Source: an uncultured bacterium
GTDB taxonomy: Bacteria; Patescibacteriota; Minisyncoccia; Phycocordibacterales; UBA11359
Reading direction: 5' to 3'
NCBI GenBank assembly: GCA_903831815.1
Contig: CAIKZC010000009.1
Coordinates: 69,576 to 114,432, forward strand
Length of the DNA stretch: 44,857 bases
Shown: positions 37,235-44,857 of the stretch, one piece after another
How the letters are laid out: the number at the start of each line of letters is the position of its first letter
How positions within the stretch are numbered: position 1 is the stretch's first letter
Position numbers and translations under genes: made by a program
Notes under the pieces: model-generated
Seen by the model: only the letters and a program-made list of their open reading frames with translations
The model's database searches: none
Told to the model about the DNA's origin: nothing

Positions 37235-38755
37235 CTATTGATAACTACAACTCTGCTCAAAGTCGCCTATTGTCTGACCACAACCATCGTTAATATTGCC
37301 GTATATTCTCCTGAGCCTGATTTCGTTCTGAACACCAGCCTCACGCAACATCCGGCAAAAATTCCTTGCTTCCGCCGTCGTAACATCATTGTCGGCGAGA
37401 TCTAGATCCCCTTTCTTTCTCTTAGACACTTTGTACCTGAGCATCGCAAATCTTCTATACCGACGTGCGAAGGCAATCGCGTCTTCACGGGTGGCATTGA
37501 ACTTCGAAAGGGTGATGGATATAGTGATACCTGGTCTGCCTGGCGACTCATGCCAAATCGCTCGATACCTCGCCAAAATCTCGTCCAAGTCATCGTCTTT
37601 AGATCCTGGCTGGAGAATTTTCCTCTTCCAAGGTATCGCAGAATCCACGCTCCAGTGGTGAGAAGTTCTGGGTAACTTTGCATACCCCTGTCGAAGGAAA
37701 TATGCAAGTTTCTCAGAATCACCGATCGACGTGATAACGAAGTAAAACTGCGGGATCTCGATCTCCGCTAACCGCTTGATGGCCTCGGCACAATTGTCGA
37801 AGTTGTCCGAGGGTTCTCCTTCACCAGAGAAGTAGAGAACAACCCTTTTGGTGACCACCTTTGTATCCAACATCTCTCGAAGCAGGGTACTGTGATTCAT
37901 TGCCAAATAAGGCTGAACAATGATCTCGTTGGCGGTAAAGGACCGAACGAAAGCGACACCTTTTCCAGACGCATCGATGTGATGTTTATGTGCCCGACAC
38001 TTTGGGCACATATGCCGACAACCAAGTGCGCATTGCACCGCGATCGACACTGCATGGGGGTCATCCTCCTTGGGATAGACATACGTATTCAAACAAAAAT
38101 AGGCCCCATCCACTTGCACCTGGGAGGTGATTTTCTCCCCATCATCTCGACCTTTGTCGCTTGGCCTGGTCGTAATACGATTTACACCGCAAATTATCGC
38201 ACTACCCATAGGTATCGACATCCTCCATCGATTCACCTGAAGGTTCCATGAGTAAATGTTCTTGCGTCTCGGCTGCAACAGACCGTTCACCACTTCGATC
38301 AAGTATTTAGGATGATTTATGAATCTCCCCAGATCCTTGAGCATGATTTCGTCCGGCACAAATGTAAGCAGCCCGACTCTAACATGCTCGGCACTGATGA
38401 TGAGAACATTCATTCGCGGAATGATATCCATTACACGCCGAACTAAACCTTCACCAATCTCTGTTCCAACATTGAGATCGAAAATCCCCAAGTTAAATGG
38501 CTTATGAGCCTTCAGGGAGTCCAGAGTGGCTTGGTTCGCCATTGCGATACTCAAAACGCAGACTATCTTCTTGCCAAGCTTTTTCAAAGCGTGAGTTAGA
38601 ACCCAAAGAGTATTTGGATCGTCATCAACGATCAGGATGCTGCCATCCTCACTAGACTCGTTGATAGTGACCAAACCATCTGATTCCCGAAGGTTGGCAA
38701 GAAACTTGAGCCTTCCGGCTTGATGCTCCCTGCGCTCAGTATTTGACGTAATCAT
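37235..38755 (-). CDS. Receiver domain fused to RlmN-like radical SAM enzyme (SD-led)
   Basis: A 506-residue fusion. Residues 39-160 form a response-regulator receiver: D44-D46, phospho-acceptor D93 (GIFDLNVG), S121 and K140. Residues 236-506 resemble RlmN/Cfr methyl synthases that methylate C2 (or C8) of adenine in rRNA and tRNA: VQCALGCRHMCPKC with C242, C246, C250 and C253, FSGEGEPSDNFDN (GxGEP SAM motif), and a terminal NDGCGQ whose C492 matches the methyl-carrier Cys. The iron-sulfur motif reads CX3CX2C from C246, or CX3C-X3-C in the RlmN register, so one residue is inserted. ATG follows AAGGGG by 6 nt. Own promoter and terminator; located between a histidine kinase and an OmpR regulator. 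Confidence 0.8.
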   Translation of the reverse strand: MITSNTERREHQAGRLKFLANLRESDGLVTINESSEDGSILIVDDDPNTLWVLTHALKKLGKKIVCVLSIAMANQATLDSLKAHKPFNLGIFDLNVGTEIGEGLVRRVMDIIPRMNVLIISAEHVRVGLLTFVPDEIMLKDLGRFINHPKYLIEVVNGLLQPRRKNIYSWNLQVNRWRMSIPMGSAIICGVNRITTRPSDKGRDDGEKITSQVQVDGAYFCLNTYVYPKEDDPHAVSIAVQCALGCRHMCPKCRAHKHHIDASGKGVAFVRSFTANEIIVQPYLAMNHSTLLREMLDTKVVTKRVVLYFSGEGEPSDNFDNCAEAIKRLAEIEIPQFYFVITSIGDSEKLAYFLRQGYAKLPRTSHHWSVDSAIPWKRKILQPGSKDDDLDEILARYRAIWHESPGRPGITISITLSKFNATREDAIAFARRYRRFAMLRYKVSKRKKGDLDLADNDVTTAEARNFCRMLREAGVQNEIRLRRIYGNINDGCGQTIGDFEQSCSYQ

Positions 38756-38857
38756 ATTCTACCCCTTGTGCTTTTTGGCACATTGAAGTTGTAAGTTGTC
38801 GAAGAACATACTTCCAAAATTCCAAAGCAATATCGCCGTGGAAACTAATCTAAACCC

Positions 38858-38885
38858 ATACTACGACTAGTTTAGGCCTTGTCAA
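38858..38885 (-). promoter_or_regulatory. Promoter of the receiver-radical SAM gene
   Basis: Perfect TTGACA (38880-38885) and TAGTAT (38858-38863), spacing 16. The -35 overlaps the last codons of the kinase gene. The leader is about 100 nt. Confidence 0.7.
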
Positions 38886-40026
38886 CCATCTGGTCATCAG
38901 GATCAAAATCGTAAGGCAAAAAGACGGTGAAGGTGCTACCTTCCCCCACTTTACTTGACACAGAAATTTTTCCGTGGTGCGTTTCAACGATGTTTTTGCA
39001 GATGGCCAAACCCAATCCGGAATCCCCCAAATTTCTGGTTCTAGCTTTATCGATTCGATAAAAACGTTCGAAAATATTCGCAAATTCCTTCTTAGGAATT
39101 CCTATACCGCTATCCTGAACATGGAATATGACGCCTTCTTTGGTTTTTTCAGTCCAGACTTTGATCCAACCATTATTTTTATTATAACTTATGGCGTTTC
39201 TAACCAAATTTAAAATCAATGTTTTCAATTCATCTTCATTCCCAAGTATTTTAACCTTAGACTTATTTACTATATGCTCAATTTTTATTTTTCTATTTTC
39301 GGACACAGCTTTTAGTCCCTTACAAACACTTGCGATTAATTCATCGAAATCAATTTTTTTAAAAACCGAATGAGTTACTGGAACATCATTCGAGGTGAGA
39401 AAGGTTAAATCTGTTAACATTGTAATCATTCTGTGGATCTCAGAGTCAATGTTTTTGGATAATTCAAAATCAACCTTTTCCGACCTATTCATTAAATCCA
39501 GACTGCCGTGCATGATTGCAAGCGATGTTCTAAATTCATGAGAAACATCTTCAATAAAAACGGATTTCAGTTTTGAAATTCTGATCAATTCCTTATTGGC
39601 GTTATCAAGCTCCTTGGTCCTCTCTCGAATATCAGCTTCCATACTTTCGTTTAATTCGGCAAGCTTGTTCCTAAAAGTGATCGCTTTCGTGTTATCGGAA
39701 GCCATTGAAATGACACCTTCAATCTTTCCTTTAGTATTTCTAAACGGAACAGCCAAAATGTCGAGATAAATCTCTTCGCCTTTATTGTTAATATCATGAC
39801 AATTGTCCTTGCGAAAAACTCCGCCATTCTTCAATATTTTTTTGTATTCCTTAACTAGATTTTCGTTTTTAAAAAATTCACCTTTAAAGACATTGTGCTT
39901 TTTATAGTCCCTGATTCTAGAGATTTTTTTATAGTAATTATTGGCAGAGGTAATAAAACCTTTTTTATCGATCGTTATGACACTGATCGGTATGTTGTCC
40001 AAAATTATTTTATCAATTTTGTCCAT
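38872..40026 (-). CDS. PAS-containing sensor histidine kinase
   Basis: A 384-residue kinase with no membrane span. A PAS domain (about residues 5-115) is joined by a coiled coil to the dimerisation domain, with H163 in VSHEFRTSL (Ser replaces the usual Pro after T). The ATP-binding domain has NLVRNAISYNKN (N box), DSGIGIP (G1) and GLGLAICKNIV (G2). It senses a cytoplasmic signal. Likely partners are the OmpR-type regulator and possibly the receiver-radical SAM protein. It is 11 nt downstream of a methyltransferase gene. Confidence 0.93.
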   Translation of the reverse strand: MDKIDKIILDNIPISVITIDKKGFITSANNYYKKISRIRDYKKHNVFKGEFFKNENLVKEYKKILKNGGVFRKDNCHDINNKGEEIYLDILAVPFRNTKGKIEGVISMASDNTKAITFRNKLAELNESMEADIRERTKELDNANKELIRISKLKSVFIEDVSHEFRTSLAIMHGSLDLMNRSEKVDFELSKNIDSEIHRMITMLTDLTFLTSNDVPVTHSVFKKIDFDELIASVCKGLKAVSENRKIKIEHIVNKSKVKILGNEDELKTLILNLVRNAISYNKNNGWIKVWTEKTKEGVIFHVQDSGIGIPKKEFANIFERFYRIDKARTRNLGDSGLGLAICKNIVETHHGKISVSSKVGEGSTFTVFLPYDFDPDDQMVDKA

Positions 40027-40037
40027 AATTAATTAGA

Positions 40038-40766
40038 TTAAATCTTTACGGCTTTGATCCAAAGAGCTTTGGGAATCGTAAGTCTATTTTTTAATTCGGG
40101 GTATCGGCGAACTAGATTTAGTGAAGGTCTGGGTTCGGTGATCTTTGAGATCAAAAAACCGGCTTTAGTTATAGAACCGACAATATCGCTTAGGGTCCAA
40201 TGAAAATCCTTGTATTTGGTTTCCTCCCCATCTATGCGTGTCGAGACAACTTCGATAAGGGTACCGCTAGAAAAATAATTAAAATTATTATTGACCCTAA
40301 AATTTTTTGTTCCCAATAAAGCCGCCAAAGGATGCAGATCGCTTATGATAATTATTCCGGATTTCTTTAATAATTTATATGATGCAGACATTATGGAATC
40401 GATCTTCTTTAAGGAAGGAATTTCCAACAGAACATGCTCAATTAGAATAACATCATAGTAGGATTTCTTTAATCCGGACCTTTCAAGTTTGGTGATGTCT
40501 CCTTTTATGTAAGTAATTTTTGGATTATTTTTATCAGCCAATTTCAATTGTTCCTCCGAGATCTCAATGCCGGTACAGATCGCGCCGCGTTTCGCCAATA
40601 GCTCCAGCCAGTAACCATTTCCCGAACCAAGTTCCAGTATCTTTTTGCCGCTAATATTACCACCGAGCATTCTTTGCAATTCCGCCTCGCCAACGTACTT
40701 TTTACCAAAATTCGGTATTTGTGCGCTTTCAGCCTGTGTCTTGTTCCAATTATGGTTGTTGTTCAT
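40038..40766 (-). CDS. Class I SAM-dependent methyltransferase
   Basis: A 242-residue methyltransferase with motif I ILELGSGNGYWLELL (about residues 43-57), the motif II acidic residue in GIEISEEQ, and the later IKGDITKL. Substrate is unknown; the fold resembles small-molecule (UbiE/Methyltransf_11 type) enzymes. It is in an operon with the histidine kinase and diverges from a small membrane gene. Confidence 0.88.
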   Translation of the reverse strand: MNNNHNWNKTQAESAQIPNFGKKYVGEAELQRMLGGNISGKKILELGSGNGYWLELLAKRGAICTGIEISEEQLKLADKNNPKITYIKGDITKLERSGLKKSYYDVILIEHVLLEIPSLKKIDSIMSASYKLLKKSGIIIISDLHPLAALLGTKNFRVNNNFNYFSSGTLIEVVSTRIDGEETKYKDFHWTLSDIVGSITKAGFLISKITEPRPSLNLVRRYPELKNRLTIPKALWIKAVKI

Positions 40767-40811
40767 ATGCCTTTAAAGGGCTTAATATTTTATGTTATCA
40801 ATTCACAACAC

Positions 40812-40841
40812 ATAGTCAAGGTTATTGGCAAGATTGACTAT
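40812..40841. promoter_or_regulatory. Inverted repeat holding divergent -35 boxes
   Basis: ATAGTCAA (40812-40819) and TTGACTAT (40834-40841) are inverted, 14 nt apart. Each arm carries TTGACT pointing outward: leftward with TAACAT at spacing 16 for the methyltransferase, rightward with an AATATT. Confidence 0.5.
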
Positions 40842-40912
40842 TTGTATTAAATATTGAATATTTTCACAAAAATGTGTTATAGTTTATATATTATTAATAA
40901 CTAGATATTTTT

Positions 40913-41074
40913 ATGAACAATATCATCGTCAACCACGACAATATTATGGGAACGATCTGGCTAATCGGATGGCTATTTTCCATCGGTTACCTTAAGCTTT
41001 CGTTTTGGAGAGGGGTTTTGGCTATCATAATTTGGCCATATTACATCGGTGCCAAATATCACAAATCAAATTAA
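40913..41074 (+). CDS. Small membrane protein (53 residues)
   Basis: A short frame with an ATG after an AT-rich leader and a TTGAAT/TATAGT promoter (40854-40883, spacing 18). It encodes two hydrophobic segments (about residues 12-25 and 33-46) separated by a basic patch, then a basic tail. No family is recognised. It is 25 nt upstream of another tiny gene and a terminator, so it may be the first gene of a two-gene unit. Confidence 0.55.
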   Translation: MNNIIVNHDNIMGTIWLIGWLFSIGYLKLSFWRGVLAIIIWPYYIGAKYHKSN

Positions 41075-41099
41075 TATCTTAATTACGAAATAAATTCAC

Positions 41100-41231
41100 A
41101 TGGCAAAACGAGGAACAACACTTGGCGCGTACAAAAAATCCAAGCGTTCACACAAGACGGCAAAACGACTAGCAGCCAAGAAATTGATGCTCGAGAAAAA
41201 AGCCGCACGACGAAAAACCAAAGGAAAATAA
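41100..41231 (+). CDS. Small, highly basic protein (43 residues)
   Basis: MAKRGTTLGAYKKSKRSHKT and a Lys/Arg/Ala-rich rest: about half of all residues are Lys or Arg. The composition is like that of a small ribosomal or nucleoid protein. A bidirectional terminator follows at once. Confidence 0.55.
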   Translation: MAKRGTTLGAYKKSKRSHKTAKRLAAKKLMLEKKAARRKTKGK

Positions 41232-41251
41232 GACAATTAGATATTAAAACG

Positions 41252-41277
41252 AAAAACGCCGGCTATCCGGCGTTTTT
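41252..41277. terminator. Bidirectional terminator between the 41100 gene and ysxC
   Basis: AAAAACGCCGG-CTAT-CCGGCGTTTTT: an 11-bp stem (41252-41262 with 41267-41277) with a 4-nt loop, flanked by T-rich DNA. Confidence 0.88.
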
Positions 41278-41293
41278 AGTTTTAGCTTTAATT

Positions 41294-41866
41294 TTACTCA
41301 AAAATCCTTCGCAATATCTCCGTCCTGCCCTCTTCCGTTTTGGCCGAACAAATCACAACTTCCAAACCCGACATCTTTGCTGCGATATTTTTCATTTGCG
41401 CACTTCTCTCTTTTTGATTCAAAACGTCGGCTTTGTTGGCCACCACCAAAATATCTTGATCATTTTCCTGCAAAATCCGCAACATTTCCAAATCTAGGTC
41501 CGTCGGCCCAACTTTCATATCTATAACTAAAACGGCTTTGCGTTTAAAAACTTTTTCAAAGAAATACCACTGAATCATTTTGGCCATCTGTTCCCTTTTA
41601 TCCAAATCCATTTTGGCAAAACCATATCCCGGCAAATCTACAAAATAGACATTCTTATTGACCAAGAAAAAATTTATCTCACGTGTTTTGCCAGGTTTCT
41701 TGCCGGACTTCACCAAATCGCGACTGTGAAGTAAACAATTTATGAGACTGGATTTCCCTACATTTGAGCGACCGACAAAAGCGATCTGGGGCACAGCCTC
41801 ATATAAAATGTCGTCAGTCCCTCTTATTCCCTTCTTAAATTCAGCACTTTTTATTTCCATATTCAT
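41294..41866 (-). CDS. ysxC: Ribosome biogenesis GTPase YsxC/EngB
   Basis: A 190-residue TRAFAC GTPase needed for 50S assembly. G1 VGRSNVGKSS (residues 31-40), G2 GKTREINFF, G3 DLPGYGFAK and G4 VANKADVL are all present. Length is typical. It diverges from the VanY-like gene. Confidence 0.96.
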   Translation of the reverse strand: MNMEIKSAEFKKGIRGTDDILYEAVPQIAFVGRSNVGKSSLINCLLHSRDLVKSGKKPGKTREINFFLVNKNVYFVDLPGYGFAKMDLDKREQMAKMIQWYFFEKVFKRKAVLVIDMKVGPTDLDLEMLRILQENDQDILVVANKADVLNQKERSAQMKNIAAKMSGLEVVICSAKTEEGRTEILRRIFE

Positions 41867-41935
41867 TAATGCTATCCGAAATCGGCGCTTTTGTCATTTT
41901 TTGCTGAGTTTGATAGACATGATAGACTATATACT

Positions 41936-42844
41936 ATGAAAAAATATGTATCAAAATATCTAAACGACGAGCAAATTAGCAATATTATCAGCGTCCTGGC
42001 CTTGGTCCTTATATGCGCAATCGGTTATTTTATAATCACCTTTTATCTCGACATAAAATTCATAAAAAGCGATATGGCCTCGACGACAGCGCAATTGGAA
42101 AATAAATTAGCTATTTTACAAAACACTATCGCCGGCACCAGCAACGACTTAGCCCAAAAACTGGCTGATCAGCAAAATCAAAACAACGATATCGGCGAAA
42201 CCTTAAACGGCATCGCAAGCACAGTCGGCACTTTGCAAAAACTTTCTCAAACCGACAAAGAGCTTTTGCAAAAATATTCAAAAGTCTATTTCCTTAATGA
42301 AAATTACATCCCGCTGAAACTGGCAACCATCGATCCAAAATACTTGTACGATGAGAACAAAACAATGCAATTTCATGCCACGGCTTTGCCTTATTTGACT
42401 CAGATGTTGGATGAATTGCAATATGACAATTTACCTACCGTCGTCGCCTCCGCTTATAGATCATTCGGTACGCAAGGTTCACTCAAATCCAGCTACACTG
42501 TGACCTACGGCTCCGGCGCCAACAGTTTCTCAGCCGATCAAGGATATTCCGAGCATCAACTTGGTACCGCTATCGATTTCGCCGCTCCCAAGACCGGAAC
42601 CTTGCTGGATGCCAGTTTCGAGAAGACCGGAACATTCACTTGGTTGATCAATAATGCATATAAATACGGTTTTATCTTGTCCTATCCAAAAAATAACAAA
42701 TATTATCAGTACGAGCCATGGCACTGGAGATTTGTTGGAGTACAATTGGCCACTTATTTACACAATCACAAAGAAAATTTCTACGATCTCGATCAGCGTG
42801 AGTTAGACACTTACCTTGTCAATATTTTCGATCCTATAGAATAA
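41936..42844 (+). CDS. D-alanyl-D-alanine carboxypeptidase, VanY type (M15B)
   Basis: A 302-residue protein with an N-terminal membrane anchor (about residues 17-38), a coiled coil (residues 45-115) and an M15B peptidase domain. Zinc and catalytic motifs: SAYRSFGTQ, SEHQLGTAIDF (H207, D214) and YEPWHWRF (E260, H263). It trims the terminal D-Ala of stem peptides outside the cell. ATG 41936 is preferred over an in-frame start at 41891 inside the shared promoter region. Confidence 0.93.
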   Translation: MKKYVSKYLNDEQISNIISVLALVLICAIGYFIITFYLDIKFIKSDMASTTAQLENKLAILQNTIAGTSNDLAQKLADQQNQNNDIGETLNGIASTVGTLQKLSQTDKELLQKYSKVYFLNENYIPLKLATIDPKYLYDENKTMQFHATALPYLTQMLDELQYDNLPTVVASAYRSFGTQGSLKSSYTVTYGSGANSFSADQGYSEHQLGTAIDFAAPKTGTLLDASFEKTGTFTWLINNAYKYGFILSYPKNNKYYQYEPWHWRFVGVQLATYLHNHKENFYDLDQRELDTYLVNIFDPIE

Positions 42845-42952
42845 TTTCCAACTGAAATTTTTAGCCGAACTAAACGGCATGAAACGCGTATTCGAAAGCG
42901 TCAGTTTTTTGGTCTTTATTATTAGATAATTAATTAATTTTTAAAAAAATAT

Positions 42953-43345
42953 ATGGCAAATAGAGTGATTCATTTTGAAGTGCAGGCGGACGATGTTGAC
43001 CGCGCAAAAGCCTTTTATGAAAATGCTTTTGATTGGAAAGTCGAGCAAATGATGACAAAAGAAACCGGAGGAATGGATTATTGGGGCTTAACTACGGGGC
43101 CGGATGGCACACCTGGTATTAACGGAGGCATGTATAAACGTGATCCCAATAAAAAGTTGACCACATATGATTGCACGATTCTGGTACAAGATATAGATAA
43201 AGCTATCGTCGATGTTAAAAAGAATGGTGGAACAATCCAAAGAGATAAGAATGAACTTCCCGGAGTCGGCTGGTTTGCGGCCGGAACCGATACGGAAGGA
43301 AATACTTTCGGCTTGATGCAAGCCACAGACTGGAAAGTTCATTAA
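42953..43345 (+). CDS. VOC-family (glyoxalase-like) protein
   Basis: A 130-residue protein with two beta-alpha-beta-beta-beta units. VIHFEVQADDVDRAKAFYENAF and TILVQDIDKAIVDVKKNGGTI are the paired starts; WFAAGTDTEGNTFGLMQ is the usual end. The role of this subgroup is not known. Confidence 0.88.
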   Translation: MANRVIHFEVQADDVDRAKAFYENAFDWKVEQMMTKETGGMDYWGLTTGPDGTPGINGGMYKRDPNKKLTTYDCTILVQDIDKAIVDVKKNGGTIQRDKNELPGVGWFAAGTDTEGNTFGLMQATDWKVH

Positions 43346-43433
43346 TCACTTCCTGTAACATTTAAAAGTGCTTGGTGTATTATATAGTGAAGGCTTAAAA
43401 GAAGCCCATTATTATAATATTGAACGTATTTCT

Positions 43434-44222
43434 ATGAATAAATTTAGATTAGGAGCAATAATATTGGCAATGTTCGGCGTTATGACAATAGCTTTTCCGG
43501 CTCTTGCCGACACAAAACCTAAAAGTATGCCAACAAGACCAAATGCTTCATCTTCACTGATGCACCGGTCTGATAGTCGACCCGATAATAGCAACAGTTC
43601 GGATAGAATTATGATGAGAAACAACTTTATTGGCACCGTTTCAAACGTAAGCGGCAATACTTTGACCATTGTAAGTCGTCCAGGCTTCGGTAAACCCGGC
43701 TTAGATAATAAAGGACCCGGAACGACAACTTTTACTGTCGACGCAGCTAATGCCAAGATCACTAAACGAAACGCGACGAGCTCCATTTCAAACGTTGCGG
43801 TCGGTGATATCGTTATCGTCCAAGGAACCCTAAACGGAACAAACATCACTGCCACAATAATTCGCGATAATATTGGTTTGGAAAGGAATGCGACCTCAAC
43901 TCCCCCTTTCACCAGTGACGGACAGCCTATCACTGCCGGCAGGATCTCAGCCATCGACGGTCAAACCATAACAATTGCCAACAGGAGCAATGTTTCTTAC
44001 ACGATAGACGCAAGCAGTTCTAAAATATTGCAAGGTAGAAACGAATCCGACATTTCAACATTGAAGACCGGCGACACAGTTATCGTTCAAGGAGCGGTAA
44101 ACGGCACGTCAATTTCCGCTTCAACGATCTTAGACCAGACAAAACCAATTAATTCAAACAACTCACGACCAGGTTTCTTCGGTAGGATCGGACAATTCTT
44201 TATGCACGTTTTAGGCTTCTAA
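43434..44222 (+). CDS. Secreted protein with two DUF5666-like domains
   Basis: A 262-residue protein. A signal peptide (residues 1-27, cut near ALA-D) is followed by a Ser/Asn-rich linker, two repeats of about 75 residues (GTVSNVSGNTLTIV ... GDIVIVQGTLNGTNITA; and GRISAIDGQTITIA ... GDTVIVQGAVNGTSISA) and a C-terminal hydrophobic segment. The repeats match the small beta-barrel DUF5666 type. ATG 43434 is chosen because it begins the signal peptide. Confidence 0.82.
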   Translation: MNKFRLGAIILAMFGVMTIAFPALADTKPKSMPTRPNASSSLMHRSDSRPDNSNSSDRIMMRNNFIGTVSNVSGNTLTIVSRPGFGKPGLDNKGPGTTTFTVDAANAKITKRNATSSISNVAVGDIVIVQGTLNGTNITATIIRDNIGLERNATSTPPFTSDGQPITAGRISAIDGQTITIANRSNVSYTIDASSSKILQGRNESDISTLKTGDTVIVQGAVNGTSISASTILDQTKPINSNNSRPGFFGRIGQFFMHVLGF

Positions 44223-44242
44223 GTGTTAAAAAATTGATATAC

Positions 44243-44270
44243 AAAAAACCGCTTTGTTAAGCGGTTTTTT
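44243..44270. terminator. Bidirectional terminator
   Basis: A 12-bp perfect stem (44243-44254 with 44259-44270) with A and T tracts, between two convergent genes. Confidence 0.9.
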
Positions 44271-44288
44271 GTTGTTTGAAATCAAAGA

Positions 44289-44561
44289 TTATCTCTGAAA
44301 TCCTCCAGTGCGAGGTGCCATTGGGCGGGCCTCGTTGACCGTGAGCGGTCGTCCGTCAACTTCCTTTCCATTGAGAGAACCAACTGCAGCATCTGCGTCA
44401 GCATCTTCCATCTCAACAAAACCAAAGCCTCGTGACTTGCCGGTCATCTTGTCCATAATAACGTTTGCTGAGATCACATTACCAACTTCTTGAAAAGCGG
44501 CTTTGAGAGAATCATCAGTCGTTTTATATGACAAGTTACCTACGAATAACTTTTTTGCCAT
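44289..44561 (-). CDS. RRM-type RNA-binding protein
   Basis: A 90-residue single RRM with RNP2 LFVGNL (residues 5-10) and RNP1 KSRGFGFVE (residues 42-50), and a short Gly/Arg tail, as in cyanobacterial and CPR cold-induced RNA-binding proteins. The 158-nt gap upstream, to 44719, holds no gene but has potential hairpins (GGCT-GAA-AGCC and AATAGT-N5-ACTATT), consistent with a structured leader and thermosensitive control. Confidence 0.95.
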   Translation of the reverse strand: MAKKLFVGNLSYKTTDDSLKAAFQEVGNVISANVIMDKMTGKSRGFGFVEMEDADADAAVGSLNGKEVDGRPLTVNEARPMAPRTGGFQR

Positions 44562-44719
44562 TTAACGTAAACTTCTAAAACTAATCGTGAGAAGCGACCT
44601 TCAGTTGGAGCGTGGCTGAAAGCCGCAAACTTACCGACTGAGACATCTACGACTCTAATAGTCTAAAACTATTCGAAATAAAAAGCAAATATTTTTTAAA
44701 ACAGAAATCAACCACCCCC

Positions 44720-44857
44720 CTACCAAAACTTCATAACACTCCAGACGGTTTGCTTCATGACGTTTTCAAGAGTCGCAGTTTTAGGTTGTGCAGGTACGGT
44801 TGTGAAAGTCAGTGAAAGAGGTGAACCATTAGTAGTGAAGGTAAAGGTGCCGGTTGT
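44720..44857 (-). CDS. C-terminal end of an unknown, Thr-rich protein (partial)
   Basis: A minus-strand frame runs off the window end and stops at 44720. Its 45 visible residues are Thr-rich with beta-type sequence (FTFTTNGSPLSLTF) and end in MKFW. It may be the tail of a secreted or surface protein. Confidence 0.55.
   Translation of the reverse strand, partial: TTGTFTFTTNGSPLSLTFTTVPAQPKTATLENVMKQTVWSVMKFW

Noticed and set aside
1737-38755. Prophage or integron explanation for the cassette genes
   Set aside because: No integrase, capsid, terminase or attC-like sites were seen; the units have private promoters, unlike integron cassettes.

Overview
The window looks like a chromosomal segment of a Candidate Phyla Radiation / Patescibacteria-type bacterium, probably near the Parcubacteria. 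This is inferred from the short, AT-leaning core genes, minimal cell-wall clusters, a self-splicing intron in a tRNA, core genes without Shine-Dalgarno (SD) sites, and many short proteins I cannot assign. TGA is used as a stop codon, so the UGA=Gly code of Gracilibacteria/SR1 does not apply. No phage structural genes, integrase, transposase or CRISPR array were seen.

Layout. 0-2.2 kb: end of an unknown gene, a YqeY-like gene, a GAF-domain gene, a DUF1059 gene, a candidate structured RNA and tRNA-Glu. 2.3-12.7 kb, minus strand: a condensed division and wall cluster (mraZ, rsmH, ftsL-like, ftsI, murF) preceded by greA and by an elongation cluster (mreB, mreC, mreD-like, mrdA), with proS ahead of it. 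13.3-15.8 kb, minus: rseP, frr and a holB-like gene. 15.8-18.7 kb: an orphan transcription unit with a candidate small RNA, and a second mreB. 18.9-26.6 kb: murA fused to a helix-turn-helix domain, a PNPOx-like gene, a PriA-like protein with degraded helicase motifs, def-fmt, a ribosome hibernation factor and a DUF167 gene. 26.7-27.0 kb: tRNA-Asn(GUU) split by a 238-nt group I intron. 27-29.7 kb: a run of small unknown genes ending in a ClpP-like protein. 29.7-34.2 kb: small membrane and stress genes and an SOS-controlled umuDC pair. 34.4-36 kb: a large GH16-like protein with a Planctomycete-style N-terminal signature. 36.4-40.8 kb: a response regulator, a receiver-radical SAM (RlmN-like) fusion, a histidine kinase and a methyltransferase. 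40.9-44.9 kb: two tiny genes, ysxC, a VanY-type carboxypeptidase, a VOC protein, a DUF5666-like secreted protein, an RRM protein and a partial gene.

Two styles of gene are interleaved. Many core genes have a -10 box exactly 6 nt before the ATG and no SD, which predicts leaderless mRNAs (GAF gene, murF, frr, holB, murA, PNPOx, priA, def, DUF167, a membrane gene, the OmpR-type regulator). Fourteen other genes, almost all unassignable, have an SD such as AAGGAG 5-9 nt before the start, and most also have a sigma70-type promoter and their own strong hairpin terminator. They sit as self-contained units between core genes, sometimes inside what look like ancestral operons. These units, which include the receiver-radical SAM fusion, the ClpP-like protein and the GH16-like protein, are the most unusual part of the window.

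Coordinates, motifs and hairpins were read by eye. Family assignments come from motif recognition, not database searches.
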